A stretch of DNA of 64,000 nucleotides from Enterocytospora artemiae (Eukaryota > Microsporidia): assembly GCA_038659295.1 (NCBI GenBank), contig JASNGC010000001.1, positions 496,001 through 560,000 of the forward strand. The letters are read 5' to 3'. The stretch's first letter is position 1; each line of letters opens with the position of its first letter. This document shows, in pieces, positions 1 through 8,990 of the stretch. Made by a program: the position numbers and the translations under genes. Under the pieces are notes generated by a model that worked only from the letters and a program-made list of their open reading frames with translations, ran no database searches and was not told the DNA's origin.

Positions 1-1
1 T

Positions 2-211
2 CACGATGAGCTCTGTAAGCTGTTTGAGGGCATGAAGATTGTTGAGCCAAAGGACAAGCAGAACTTCATGTTTGTGGTGTGCAACGACCAAAAGGAGCAA
101 GCGGCGTTGAAGGAGAGATGTGATCAGAAACTTGTTTCTGGAAAGCCGATTCATGTCAACTATGCAATTAATAAGGTAAGGCCAAAGAGGCGCGGACACA
201 ACATTGAATAA
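2..211 (+). CDS. C-terminal end of an RRM-type RNA-binding protein (partial)
   Basis: The window opens inside this gene; the frame runs from base 2 to a TAA at 209-211 and gives the last 69 residues. The fragment reads like the second half of an RNA recognition motif: an RNP1-like strand (NFMFVVC), a charged helix, then a beta-4-like strand (KPIHVNYA), followed by a basic tail (RPKRRG). That suggests RNA binding, but the family cannot be named without the upstream part. AATAAA overlaps the stop codon, as in many genes here. Moderate confidence that it is coding, low for function. Confidence 0.55.
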   Translation, partial: HDELCKLFEGMKIVEPKDKQNFMFVVCNDQKEQAALKERCDQKLVSGKPIHVNYAINKVRPKRRGHNIE

Positions 212-405
212 ATTCACCACCTAGTAAATATATCTGAGGGATTTTCTAAAACTTGATTGGCCTGTGAGTGTGATATTGTGGCTTAGGCATCATGATACTT
301 CGTATTTGCGTTTTTAACCTAGTCCCTTGTCATTTCCAGGGATTGGAATGGAAGTCCATCTGATAGGAATTGGACGTATCTATCATAGTTTTTAACCCCA
401 GCAAG

Positions 406-1323
406 ATGTCTGCATTTCAAACATTACTTTTTGTTCAATCCAGAGCCAAAAAAGACTTGAAACTCTCCACAACGGCAGTAAAAGTTCTGCCGAATGTTTT
501 CTCAATCAATCCTCTCCAAACACACTTGTACTCATTTGGAAATACAATTGAAATATTCACCACCTCGCCAGTTAATCGGATCTCGGAAGTAGATTACAAG
601 AAGAACATTACACAGATGATGCTGATGAATCGTGGTTTGTTTATACTGAGTGATAACGAGGTGATTTCTCATTTTGATGACAGTTTCAATATTAGGCAAG
701 GAAACTATGAAACATCTAGACTGATCAGATTTGATTACTGGGAGGGCGGCAGAAGCCAGCAGAACAATGCCATTTCCAACGGCATACCCATGGTAGGTGT
801 TCAGAGCCCGTCGGCCCTAAGCATTTTTGACTGTAATCTACAATCCCTGCAATCCATTCCTGGCCAATGCTCATTTAGTATCCTGGATACATTAATAGTG
901 GGTGAGTTTAACAAATGTGTACTGTATCGGTATTCAGGTGCAGAGTCACCTCGTGCCCATGATTCTGGCAAGAAGGTTTTTGTGAAGCTGTTTGATGTTG
1001 GATTCCCAGGAAACATCACCTGTGTGGCAATAGACCCGCTGTTTTCCAAGATATATGCAGCTGTGGACAATATTCTGTATGCATTTGACCTTTCAGGGAA
1101 GGAGCTTGCAAAAATGGAATTCCATACCCATCCAATACGCCAAATATTGCATGACTTCACGGGCAGCCACATTTACACGGCAGATGGAGTTAACATTGCA
1201 GTGTGGGACTCCAAGCCTGGCATATTGATTGAATTCATAACAATTGAGGATGGGGTCGAGGCCATGGATATTATTGTCTCCACAAATAGGACCTATGGCA
1301 GCATACCGATAAAAATAAACTAA
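406..1323 (+). CDS. WD-repeat (beta-propeller) protein, possibly Ipi3/WDR18-like
   Basis: A 305-residue protein with the texture of a degenerate WD40 propeller: blades around residues 200-280 show the pattern 'AIDP..SKIYAAVDNILYAFDLSG' and 'HIYTADGVNIAVWDS'. The frame is open to a TTG at 370, but the ATG at 406 lies just after TTTTTAACCCC (389-399), the usual start motif here, so I start there. The order of blades and the short length are reminiscent of Ipi3/WDR18 of the pre-60S Rix1 complex, but this is an inference from general look only. It converges with the Rab-like gene, leaving about 45 bases between the stops. AATAAA sits directly before the stop codon. Confidence 0.75.
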   Translation: MSAFQTLLFVQSRAKKDLKLSTTAVKVLPNVFSINPLQTHLYSFGNTIEIFTTSPVNRISEVDYKKNITQMMLMNRGLFILSDNEVISHFDDSFNIRQGNYETSRLIRFDYWEGGRSQQNNAISNGIPMVGVQSPSALSIFDCNLQSLQSIPGQCSFSILDTLIVGEFNKCVLYRYSGAESPRAHDSGKKVFVKLFDVGFPGNITCVAIDPLFSKIYAAVDNILYAFDLSGKELAKMEFHTHPIRQILHDFTGSHIYTADGVNIAVWDSKPGILIEFITIEDGVEAMDIIVSTNRTYGSIPIKIN

Positions 1324-1368
1324 TCCTACACATTCCGAATTATAAACATATTTATTGATTAATGGCCA

Positions 1369-2121
1369 TCAGCAAAATCTGCACTTTCTCTTTTTCTTAA
1401 CTATTACATTCTCTGGCGTTTCCTTATCAACTCCATACAGACATTTGGACAGCTTATCAAACATCTCTGCAATGTTCTGACCTGTCAAAGCACTGGTAAG
1501 ACAATAGTCCCAGGTGTCCCTGTTTTGGATATTTATCAACCTTCCACCGGACACAATGCTGGTGGGAGGGGCTGCAGATTTGTTTTCACCAAGCCTGAAT
1601 GGCTCCACTCCATTATCCCCCATCTCTCTCTCAAGGAACATTCTATTCAGCTCACCTACCATATTTCTGAGCAAACTCTCCTCCTTTCTTTGTCTCTTGG
1701 CAGTTATCAAATCAGCCTTGTTGCCAACAATCACTGCATGTCTTATGTCCACATTTTCTCGCATCAGCTCTGAAATTCTACTTTCCACATACTCGAGTGT
1801 ACGGTGGTCGGTGACATCATAGACAAACAAAAATGCATCTGCGCCTCTATAGTATGACTTCACTATCGAGTTAAATCTCTCTTGGCCTGCAGTATCCCAA
1901 ATCTGTAGATGAATGGGCATATCGGTCAAATCCCCAGTGGAGTCGCCGTCCCCACATTCCTTTATATTTACCACCTTGTTTATGTTGTCTATTCCCACCG
2001 TATTTGCCATGTCCTCGCTGAACTCGTTTTTGATATATCTTAGCAGGATACTAGACTTTCCCACATTTGAACCCCCTAGGGTGATAATCTTGAAGGTGGG
2101 AATGTCTCCTTTAGAATTCAT
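1369..2121 (-). CDS. Rab-like small GTPase
   Basis: A 250-residue Ras-superfamily GTPase, most like Rab/Ypt proteins of vesicle traffic. P-loop GGSNVGKS at about residues 16-23, switch II WDTAGQERF at 75-83, NKAD (base recognition) at 134-137 and a late TSALTG (G5). Two insertions make it longer than the usual 200-210 residues: an acidic one after the switch I region (about 55-67) and a larger one between G4 and G5 (about 145-205). The end is KKRKCRFC: a basic stretch and two cysteines, compatible with prenylation but not a classic CC or CXC end. The frame is open to 2334, but the ATG at 2121 follows a CCCC run and starts directly before the GTPase fold. Confidence 0.9.
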   Translation of the reverse strand: MNSKGDIPTFKIITLGGSNVGKSSILLRYIKNEFSEDMANTVGIDNINKVVNIKECGDGDSTGDLTDMPIHLQIWDTAGQERFNSIVKSYYRGADAFLFVYDVTDHRTLEYVESRISELMRENVDIRHAVIVGNKADLITAKRQRKEESLLRNMVGELNRMFLEREMGDNGVEPFRLGENKSAAPPTSIVSGGRLINIQNRDTWDYCLTSALTGQNIAEMFDKLSKCLYGVDKETPENVIVKKKRKCRFC

Positions 2122-2365
2122 TAGGGGAAGGGCTGGCTGAAAAACAAAAAAGATGATTTCTTGTGCCAAGTGCCATAGTTCTGCCTCACCATCAATATGA
2201 TCACCTATTATCAACCAAGTCAGTGGGTAATGGGCTGTAGTTGACAGACAGCAACAATTTACTCCTCCAAACAGACAATGTGATAATAAGCAGTCCTCTG
2301 GCTTCATTCTCTGCACTAACTCGTTGAAAAACACAAAGATCCATGTTCAATATAAAGTACGTAAT

Positions 2366-3622
2366 TTATTCTTTAAAGGAGAACGTCTTTGGCAACGCCT
2401 CAAGTGTAGATCCAAACGATTCTGAAATCTGGCTCAGGTTCTGAAACTCAAAATCGTTTACAATGTGCAGCGCAACACCTCTTCTACCATATCTACCAGA
2501 CCTGCCCACCCTGTGGATGAAATCTTCCTTGGAATCAATTGGTGGCACGTCCAAACAAATCACCACCGAGAGGCCTTGGATATCAACCCCCCTCTTGCAC
2601 AAATCAGACGTGACGAGTATTCGCTTCTTACCTGTTTTGAAGTCATTCAGAACACTCTCCCTCTTCTCCTGTGTTAGCTCCGATGAAATCAACGTACAGG
2701 AGTACTTGTTCTGGTCCAAGACTGAAAACACATCCTGGGCATCTCCCTTCCTTCTGATAAAAACCATAATCTGACAAAGCGACTGCCCCGCCAGGATGTG
2801 CATCAGAGTATGGACTTTATAGATCAGCTCCTGTCTCTTCTTCTCGATTGAAAACTTCCCTCCAAACTGATTCCCAATGTTAACGTAGTACTGCTTGATT
2901 CCCTGGAGAGTGTACTCATCATTCCTCAGATCAATCTCTACTGGATTCTCTACTATGTTAGATATCGTCTTCAGCTCTTCTGATGAATATGTTGCCGAGA
3001 AAAATAATATTTGCAACTTATCGGCATCCAAGTGATCATAGATCGACCGCACTTGCAAGATAAATCCTTCCTTGCACATCTCATCCGCCTCATCCAACAC
3101 CAGTATTCTTATGGACTCTGCCTTGATCACCTTGTCCTCCAATAAATCACAGATCCGTCCCGGTGTGCCGACAATTATATGGTTTGGTCTCTCATTCAAC
3201 AGCTTCACATCATCACTCCTGCTACGTCCTCCCGTCAGCAGAATCGTATTCACATCCATGTACTTCCCAATGCTTTCATAGTTGTGGTGGATCTGCTTTG
3301 CAATTTCTCTGGTCGATACAATCACAAGACACTGTGTCTCTGCTATTTTCTCATCTATCCTCTCGAGAGTGCCAACAACAAACGCCCCCGTCTTGCCCGT
3401 TCCAGACTGTGCTTGTGCTCTGATATTCGATCCATTCGCGATGCACGGCACCGCCTTCTTCTGAATGAAGGAGGGTGTCTCAAATCCCATGGCATAGATT
3501 CCCTTGAGCAGCTTCGGCTTCAAGTCGAACTCCTCCCACTTCGTGTCCGAGTCCACCCTGCCAATCTGCTCGGTGTTGTCATCCCCTTCAAAAACAACTT
3601 TTCTAACATTTTCACTTGTCAT
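2366..3622 (-). CDS. DEAD-box RNA helicase, eIF4A/FAL1 type
   Basis: A 418-residue DEAD-box ATPase with all core motifs: Q-motif region (GFETPSFIQ), AQSGTGKT at 71-78, a variant Ia (STREIA), GTPGR, DEAD at 177-180, SAT at 209-211, and HRVGRSGRYGRRG near the end. The second domain opens with YTLQGIKQYYVNI, which is close to eIF4A and FAL1 rather than to other DEAD-box groups. It could be the translation initiation factor eIF4A, the exon-junction/rRNA helicase FAL1, or Dbp5; length and inter-domain sequence favour the first two. The ATG follows TTTTAGCCCC. AATAAA overlaps the stop. Confidence 0.93.
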   Translation of the reverse strand: MTSENVRKVVFEGDDNTEQIGRVDSDTKWEEFDLKPKLLKGIYAMGFETPSFIQKKAVPCIANGSNIRAQAQSGTGKTGAFVVGTLERIDEKIAETQCLVIVSTREIAKQIHHNYESIGKYMDVNTILLTGGRSRSDDVKLLNERPNHIIVGTPGRICDLLEDKVIKAESIRILVLDEADEMCKEGFILQVRSIYDHLDADKLQILFFSATYSSEELKTISNIVENPVEIDLRNDEYTLQGIKQYYVNIGNQFGGKFSIEKKRQELIYKVHTLMHILAGQSLCQIMVFIRRKGDAQDVFSVLDQNKYSCTLISSELTQEKRESVLNDFKTGKKRILVTSDLCKRGVDIQGLSVVICLDVPPIDSKEDFIHRVGRSGRYGRRGVALHIVNDFEFQNLSQISESFGSTLEALPKTFSFKE

Positions 3623-3903
3623 TTGGGGCTAAAATTTTTGAAAAATTATTAACAAAGTAAAAAGTCTTCAACAAAAATTCTACGGGCCGAAGATAAAAAC
3701 TATCGAGAAATTAAGTTGCACTGCCCGGTCGCTCTCCAAACAGACTGTGAATTCTGTGCTCAAATCTCCTTGGCGTATCGTGGTTCTGAATGTTACTTCC
3801 ACTGCATACTCCCATTGCCATGAACATTCTGCTACGCTCATTTTAGCTTGGAAGTCACTAGATGATTTTTTACACTGTTTCATACTTTTTCACCTCCAAA
3901 CTG

Positions 3904-4080
3904 ATGTCGCTAGCAGAGAAAAAAGCAAGGATTATCAAAAGACTGAGAACTTCTGTTGAATCCACAAACACACTGGTGGAAGAGATAAATGCGAGCTTGG
4001 AGGATATTATTGAGAACAACAGAAAGCTGGTTATTGCTGCAGAAATATTCGAGGTTTGGGTGAATAAGACCTCAAAATAA
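3904..4080 (+). CDS. Small coiled-coil protein, Dad1-like (DASH complex) candidate
   Basis: A 58-residue helical protein. The stretch EINASLEDIIENNRKL followed by an EVW at about residue 51 resembles the core of fungal Dad1, a subunit of the kinetochore DASH/Dam1 ring, which has a similar 'INxSLExII...W' pattern. The frame is open upstream to 3862, but the ATG at 3904 yields a compact helical protein. AATAAA overlaps the stop, which supports a real gene end. EB1 at 29.7 kb is another microtubule plus-end protein. Assignment is tentative because the protein is so short. Confidence 0.5.
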   Translation: MSLAEKKARIIKRLRTSVESTNTLVEEINASLEDIIENNRKLVIAAEIFEVWVNKTSK

Positions 4081-4402
4081 AATGCCGAAGATACCTTTTT
4101 AGGATGCAGAACTAATCCACAAATAAATATTCTTCAGACAGCCGTGTTGCATACTTTATAAGGACAGTGGTATTGGAAATACACTCATGTCTGTATCGTT
4201 GCTGGACTACGTGTATTTCATATATATCAGAAATCATTGCCCCCAGCAGATATCGGCACCTTCAATACCGATTTTGGATGATATTTTCCACAGAATAAAG
4301 ATAAAAAGTTGGGTTTGGAATCAAATCCTCATCTCCAAGGAGGCACATAAAACGCTGTTTCATATTATTTTCATAAAGAAAACATTAGGGCCTGCACCTG
4401 TT
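4081..4402. other. Intergenic region, 322 bases
   Basis: The frame of the amino acid transporter stays open upstream to an ATG at 4187, which would add 72 residues, but that extension has no transporter-like sequence. I see no other gene, repeat or RNA here. Confidence 0.4.
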
Positions 4403-5575
4403 ATGAAATCTCTGGGAAGTGCATATGTTAATTTACTGAAAACAAGTATTGGAAGCGGGGTTCTCAATTTTCCGTTTCTGTTTAAAACATACGGGATGGC
4501 GGTCACCGTCTTGCTAACCATAATGAGTGGGTTTTTTGCGGCAACAGGACTACTTCTGCTCTGTATATGCTCCCAGGACGTCGGTCGGACTGCCGATCTG
4601 AGCAAGCTTGCAACCCTTGCCGTTCCATACACCAGGTTCTTTGTTGACTTCTCTGTCTTTGTGAAGTGCTTTGGGGTTTCCACATCATATATGATTATTG
4701 CAAAGCAGCTGCTGCCCAGCTTCATAGAGACTGTACTGGGACAGAAGACATTTCTCTCCAGTCCAGTATTCTGTCTGCTCATGTTCCTCTGTATAATTGG
4801 GCCCTTCTGCTATCTGGAAAAGATGGACAAGCTAAAATATACCTCACTTCTCGGATTGGTCTCGATCTTGTTTGTGATTGTCGCATCTGTGTGGAGGCTG
4901 CTGTACGGAAAGAACGATATAGTGAAAATCGAATATCTCTCCACGCCAGTCTCCATCTTCTGGCTGAGCGGCTTCGGGAAGTTTGTTTTTAGCTTTACAT
5001 GCCATCAGAACATCTTTGCAATCTACTCCGAACTCGAGGACAACTCACTGCCCCGGATGAAGAAGCTCATCTATATGATAGCATGTTCATGCTTTGTCCT
5101 GTATATGTCATTTGGAGTATCGAACTACCTGATCTATGGACAGAATGTTTCTGACAATGTCTTAAGCAGCTATCCAGAGGACATCCTGACAACTGTGGTC
5201 CATGGGCTCTATGTCATCGTAATGGGTGTCTCATATCCCCTCCAGCTTGGTCCGGGTAAGACATACTTCATGAACATGGTAAATATCACTCCCAAAAACA
5301 CCGGCTACAGATTTTTCAACTTCCTGCTCACATCTGTGCTCATAATGGCCACATACCTAATTGCAGTATCCGATGTTGGGCTAAGCCTGGTCTACTCAAT
5401 CGTGGGTGCCACAGCCTCAACCTTCATGTGCCTGGTTCTGCCGGCCCTATACTACTTCAACCTGGATGTAGAGCGAACTATACCACTTACCATCACTGCA
5501 TATTGTGCATTTTTGTTTGGGGTATTTGTATTTACAACAACACTTATCAGCATACTGCTGGATATCCACAAATGA
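4403..5575 (+). CDS. Amino acid transporter, AAAP/SLC36-38 family
   Basis: A 390-residue polytopic membrane protein with about 10-11 hydrophobic segments. The start SAYVNLLKTSIGSGVLNFPF is the hallmark first helix of amino acid/auxin permeases (SLC32/36/38, yeast AVT), where the GxGxL turn is part of the substrate site. It probably moves neutral amino acids across the plasma membrane or a vacuole-like membrane, consistent with the reliance of microsporidia on host amino acids. I chose the ATG at 4403, directly before the family fold; an earlier in-frame ATG at 4187 gives a longer N-terminus with no family similarity. Confidence 0.88.
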   Translation: MKSLGSAYVNLLKTSIGSGVLNFPFLFKTYGMAVTVLLTIMSGFFAATGLLLLCICSQDVGRTADLSKLATLAVPYTRFFVDFSVFVKCFGVSTSYMIIAKQLLPSFIETVLGQKTFLSSPVFCLLMFLCIIGPFCYLEKMDKLKYTSLLGLVSILFVIVASVWRLLYGKNDIVKIEYLSTPVSIFWLSGFGKFVFSFTCHQNIFAIYSELEDNSLPRMKKLIYMIACSCFVLYMSFGVSNYLIYGQNVSDNVLSSYPEDILTTVVHGLYVIVMGVSYPLQLGPGKTYFMNMVNITPKNTGYRFFNFLLTSVLIMATYLIAVSDVGLSLVYSIVGATASTFMCLVLPALYYFNLDVERTIPLTITAYCAFLFGVFVFTTTLISILLDIHK

Positions 5576-5731
5576 TCAATCACCAATAAATTAACTTATC
5601 ACACCTATTTAACTGTAGTAAACCTCCCGACACTCACACGAGACCAGAACTACTGCAAGCCTCAGGACACTTGAAACCAAAAAGTATTTATTAAAGATCT
5701 AGATTCCATTTCTATCAAATATTTAGTTGGA

Positions 5732-6496
5732 TCACTTATCGTTCATGTCGTATTTACTGGTTAAATATTCCAATGCATTATCCAAATCCCCCTCACTCCG
5801 AGTAAGTGCTTCGAAGTTCTCTTGGATATTCGTAAACCCCAACTCAACTAATTCTCTATTTTGTTTTCGATAGTCAATCAGTGGATTCACCTTGTTTTTT
5901 CCTGGAAGCGATGTTACTATGTCTGACGTGACAAACTCCCTGGTCTTGAAGCTATTCTTCGGCTTCAACATATTTCTCAGCGGATCATCAACATCCTTCA
6001 GCATACTACTCATCATATTCATTCCCCCAGGCATATTCTCCAACTTCGCCATGGCCAAGTCCACGTTTCGCAGCTGTGTATTGACATAGTCTCCATCCTG
6101 GGCCATCCTTTCCAGCTCCTCCTCCAGCCCTCCAGAATTAACAATCTGATTTATTGTATCGTTGTCCCCGATAATATCCTTCAGCATGGAGGGATTCTTC
6201 AGCATACTCTTCATAAGCGGATTCTTCATCAGATCAGATATCCCACTCTGCCTGGCCTGCCCTGTTATTCTGTTTATTTTCTTAACAAATATCTTGCATC
6301 CATTCTCTATTCCAAAACTATTCAGAGTCTTGTGCTTCAAGTTTATATTTCTATCCTTAAAGGTGATGATCTGGTCCGAGGCTGGAATGCTGAACGTCTC
6401 CTCTATTACCTTCTTCAGCTCTTCTACATTCGCACATAGACTGATGTTTACTATTTTCTGACATGCCATATGCTGAATAATAATTTTCACATCCAT
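5732..6496 (-). CDS. DSK2: Dsk2/ubiquilin-like UBL-UBA shuttle protein
   Basis: A 254-residue protein with the ubiquilin domain order: N-terminal ubiquitin-like domain (1-74), an STI1-like helical centre (about 87-190, rich in Met and Asn-Pro/Leu motifs such as NPLMKSMLKNPSML), and a C-terminal UBA domain (about 212-249, ELGFTNIQENFEALTRSEGDLDNALEYL in outline). Such proteins bind ubiquitylated clients through the UBA and the proteasome through the UBL. It is shorter than yeast Dsk2 (373), mainly by loss of linker sequence. The ATG follows TTAACCC directly. Confidence 0.93.
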   Translation of the reverse strand: MDVKIIIQHMACQKIVNISLCANVEELKKVIEETFSIPASDQIITFKDRNINLKHKTLNSFGIENGCKIFVKKINRITGQARQSGISDLMKNPLMKSMLKNPSMLKDIIGDNDTINQIVNSGGLEEELERMAQDGDYVNTQLRNVDLAMAKLENMPGGMNMMSSMLKDVDDPLRNMLKPKNSFKTREFVTSDIVTSLPGKNKVNPLIDYRKQNRELVELGFTNIQENFEALTRSEGDLDNALEYLTSKYDMNDK

Positions 6497-6845
6497 GGGT
6501 TAAGGATCCTGTTTTCGATAAATGCAAAAAAGGAGAAATAAATATGATTGGTGCAAGTTTGATAAACAAACAGCGAATTATTTGTTTTCAAACAAATAGT
6601 CTGCATTCTGTTCCAAGGTGTTTTTGCAATCCACGGACAGAAGAATTTGTAAAATTCCAGATTCCCCAATTTCAGTGGTGCGAGGGATGGTGCACAACTG
6701 CTGGCATACGATTTATCACCTGTTTACAGACATTCCCCAGTCCCACTATGGTATCCTCATTATCAGACACCTGTTATGAGATGTTAATATGAAACACTTT
6801 GTTTTGTTTCGGATCAAATATTTGGATTATCTTTATTTAGGTACC
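6497..6845. other. Intergenic region, 349 bases
   Basis: A spacer between the divergent Dsk2 gene and the hypothetical gene at 6846. It holds only a short open frame (6544-6792) without recognisable features. I saw no tRNA or repeat. Confidence 0.4.
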
Positions 6846-7508
6846 ATGAAAACTCCAGACCCAGACAGAAAGCTGCCTGGTGATAAGTTAGAAAGGCCAC
6901 TATCAGCACTGACCGTAAAGGATCGAATTCATCTGTTGCAAGGGAGAAAGGACGATGCTCCAAAGAGCGAAAGAATACTCAGCTATGTCAGAAAAATTGA
7001 AAGCAACAAGCCAGAACAAAACATTACCGCTGGCAGCTCACTGGTTAGTAGCATAGTAAAAAAAATAGAATCTACTCAAAGTAGTGAGAAATCTTCAACG
7101 TCTGCATCGTTTGAAGACAGCAGTGCAGATGACGCGTATTCAGCCTGCACATATCCTCATTCTACCTGTACATATGCAAACCAAATCAAAAGTAGCTCTG
7201 TTGTGGGCCAATCACCCAACAGTAATATCTCTGATGCGTCGTTGACCAACATAGCAAATATCCATGCCCAGAGTGCAGATATTGACAGATCTAACACCAC
7301 AGTCCCCATGGCACACTCGACATCAAGGAGGATTGCAGAGTTGGCAGACTCCATTTCCAGCATTCTTACGCCAGAGCATCTGTTGAATGCAAAGTATATT
7401 GACCAGAATTTTCTGATGCAAAAGGAGTTATTTAAGGAGGAAGAAAGGAAGCGTGAACGGTCTTCCAGACACGCAAAAAAGACAAAGAACTGCAGAACTT
7501 CTGACTGA
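6846..7508 (+). CDS. Hypothetical Ser-rich protein with a repeated short motif
   Basis: A 220-residue hydrophilic protein that I do not recognise. A short motif occurs twice in the first third: 'RILSYVRKIESNK' and 'LVSSIVKKIEST', about 25 residues apart. The middle is rich in Ser, Thr and Asn and probably disordered; the end is charged and basic (KEEERKRERSSRHAKK), possibly a nuclear signal or coiled coil. The ATG at 6846 lies after GGTACC; the frame is open to 6789. It converges with NOC2, leaving 79 bases between stops. Confidence 0.6.
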   Translation: MKTPDPDRKLPGDKLERPLSALTVKDRIHLLQGRKDDAPKSERILSYVRKIESNKPEQNITAGSSLVSSIVKKIESTQSSEKSSTSASFEDSSADDAYSACTYPHSTCTYANQIKSSSVVGQSPNSNISDASLTNIANIHAQSADIDRSNTTVPMAHSTSRRIAELADSISSILTPEHLLNAKYIDQNFLMQKELFKEEERKRERSSRHAKKTKNCRTSD

Positions 7509-7587
7509 AGCAATTATTGCTGTCAAGACACACTTTCCACAATATTTAAACCTGTTATATTCCCTAGTTAATTTAATAAATATTGTC

Positions 7588-8310
7588 TCATTCAAAAACC
7601 TCCCACTTTTCCAGTGAACTCTCGAAAGCGCCTATGTCTCCGTCACAACTCTGCCTCATGTTTTCAATATAGATCTTTCTGTCTTCCAACAGCTTTATCA
7701 ACGATCCAATTATCTCCTTGTACACCCCCACCTTACATTGGAGTCTTAATTCGTTGCAGATTACGTGGGACAACTCAGGAAATCCTATGGAATTTCCCTG
7801 GAACGAGCACTGCAGCTTGATCAAACTTATGCACTCTCCAATGATAAAAAGTTGCAACTCCTCATTTTTCAGGTCGTCGGAGCTCAGCCGAATATTGTCG
7901 TAGGAGTAGCTCTTCGAACCACTGGTAACCTTTGCCTGGATTGCAAGAGACATTAATCTTGTTAGGTAGTAAGAAACCGGTACGAACAAGCGAGTTTTGG
8001 AGATGCTCCTGAATATCCTTAGTAAAAACGCACCGTTCTTATACACATTGTTAGTATTGGTGCTGAACTCCCTCTCAATGAAGTCCAGGAGAATTTTGAA
8101 AAATCTTGTTAGTTCCTCCTGGTTCTTTATGGACTTCGACAGGACTTCCACATAAAATATTACTTTCGATTTTTCAAAGTCGGGGAGAGCCAACAATTCT
8201 TGCAAATCCACCAAATCCTTTGGAAACGATCTCCCACTGTCCAAGTATTCCGCGAGCTTTTCCGGATTGTCCAAGTGGTCATAGACAGTGCTTAAAGAGG
8301 AGGCCATCAT
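7588..8310 (-). CDS. NOC2: NOC2-family ribosome biogenesis protein (shortened)
   Basis: A 240-residue helical-repeat protein corresponding to the conserved C-terminal region of Noc2/Rad4-like nucleolar proteins. The diagnostic part is near the end: a 'NSIGFPEL' motif followed by a helix and 'LLEDRKIYIENMRQ', matching the Noc2 pattern 'SIGFPEL...I..N..FIE..R'. Noc2 forms heterodimers with Noc1/Mak21 or Noc3 and escorts pre-60S particles. It is about a third of yeast Noc2 (710), a strong reduction typical of microsporidia. The ATG at 8310 follows TTTTTTGCCCC (8313-8323); the frame is open only to a TTG beyond it. Confidence 0.8.
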   Translation of the reverse strand: MMASSLSTVYDHLDNPEKLAEYLDSGRSFPKDLVDLQELLALPDFEKSKVIFYVEVLSKSIKNQEELTRFFKILLDFIEREFSTNTNNVYKNGAFLLRIFRSISKTRLFVPVSYYLTRLMSLAIQAKVTSGSKSYSYDNIRLSSDDLKNEELQLFIIGECISLIKLQCSFQGNSIGFPELSHVICNELRLQCKVGVYKEIIGSLIKLLEDRKIYIENMRQSCDGDIGAFESSLEKWEVFE

Positions 8311-8416
8311 GAGGGGCAAAAAACGATAATAACTGATATTTTATAAACACAAAGACATTGGTGCGTTGTGCGCATCGACATCAACAAACTCTCTACATCC
8401 ATCAAGCATATTCCGT

Positions 8417-8845
8417 TTATTCATCATCTGAGCTGTCAAATTTATTGAACTCATCATCTTCAATCTTTTTACACACTCTTATAAACTCATCCCGGGCTAG
8501 CATTTCCTTGTTCTCGCCATAGTTTTCCAGGCAGTCTTCACTGAGGAATTGAGAAACATTTGATACATACTCCAGGCGAGTTGAAAGCTCGAGCTCGATC
8601 TTGAACGATCTCAATAGGTTACTGAGAGAATTGGTAAGGCGGGAGGCATCATTTGTAGACAATTTTCTCCCACGAGCATTTTCTAAGATGGTATCAGCAC
8701 CATTTGACCTATTGTCCTGGCTTTCTCCAGAGTTGGGAAACAGCATTTTGTCTCGTTTGTAGCACCGCTCCTTCATAAATGTAATCGTCTTCTGTACTTC
8801 CATTGCTATGTCGTTCACAGTCTCCAGCCCAACATCCTTTACCAT
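8417..8845 (-). CDS. Hypothetical acidic-tailed protein
   Basis: A 142-residue hydrophilic protein that I do not recognise. The middle (about 68-105) is helical with heptad-like leucines (SLSNLLRSFKIELELSTRL), and the end is acidic (DDEFNKFDSSDDE). The ATG follows GTAGCCCTCAG, a standard start motif here, and AATAAA overlaps the stop, so it is very probably a real gene. It lies downstream of no obvious partner; its 5' end faces TSR3 across about 145 bases. Confidence 0.7.
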   Translation of the reverse strand: MVKDVGLETVNDIAMEVQKTITFMKERCYKRDKMLFPNSGESQDNRSNGADTILENARGRKLSTNDASRLTNSLSNLLRSFKIELELSTRLEYVSNVSQFLSEDCLENYGENKEMLARDEFIRVCKKIEDDEFNKFDSSDDE

Positions 8846-8990
8846 CTGAGGGCTACAAAAGTAGCAAAATACCTCTCCATTGTTGTTCCTTTATTAGATA
8901 ATGCTGTCCATGGCCAAGCACCACTTCCGGTGTGTATCTACGGTGGAACCCTTTCCAAACCCAACATTCTCTAGAATCTGCACCCCATCC

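Noticed and set aside
4187..4402. 72-residue N-terminal extension of the amino acid transporter
   Set aside because: Not similar to the family and not needed; the fold starts immediately after the downstream ATG.
6544..6792. Plus-strand 82-residue frame
   Set aside because: No start motif, no conserved feature, and lies upstream of two divergent genes; probably spacer.
6800..6850. A spliceosomal intron ending before the 6846 start (TTATTTAG)
   Set aside because: No matching 5' splice site of microsporidian type nearby; a single TTTAG is common in AT-rich DNA.
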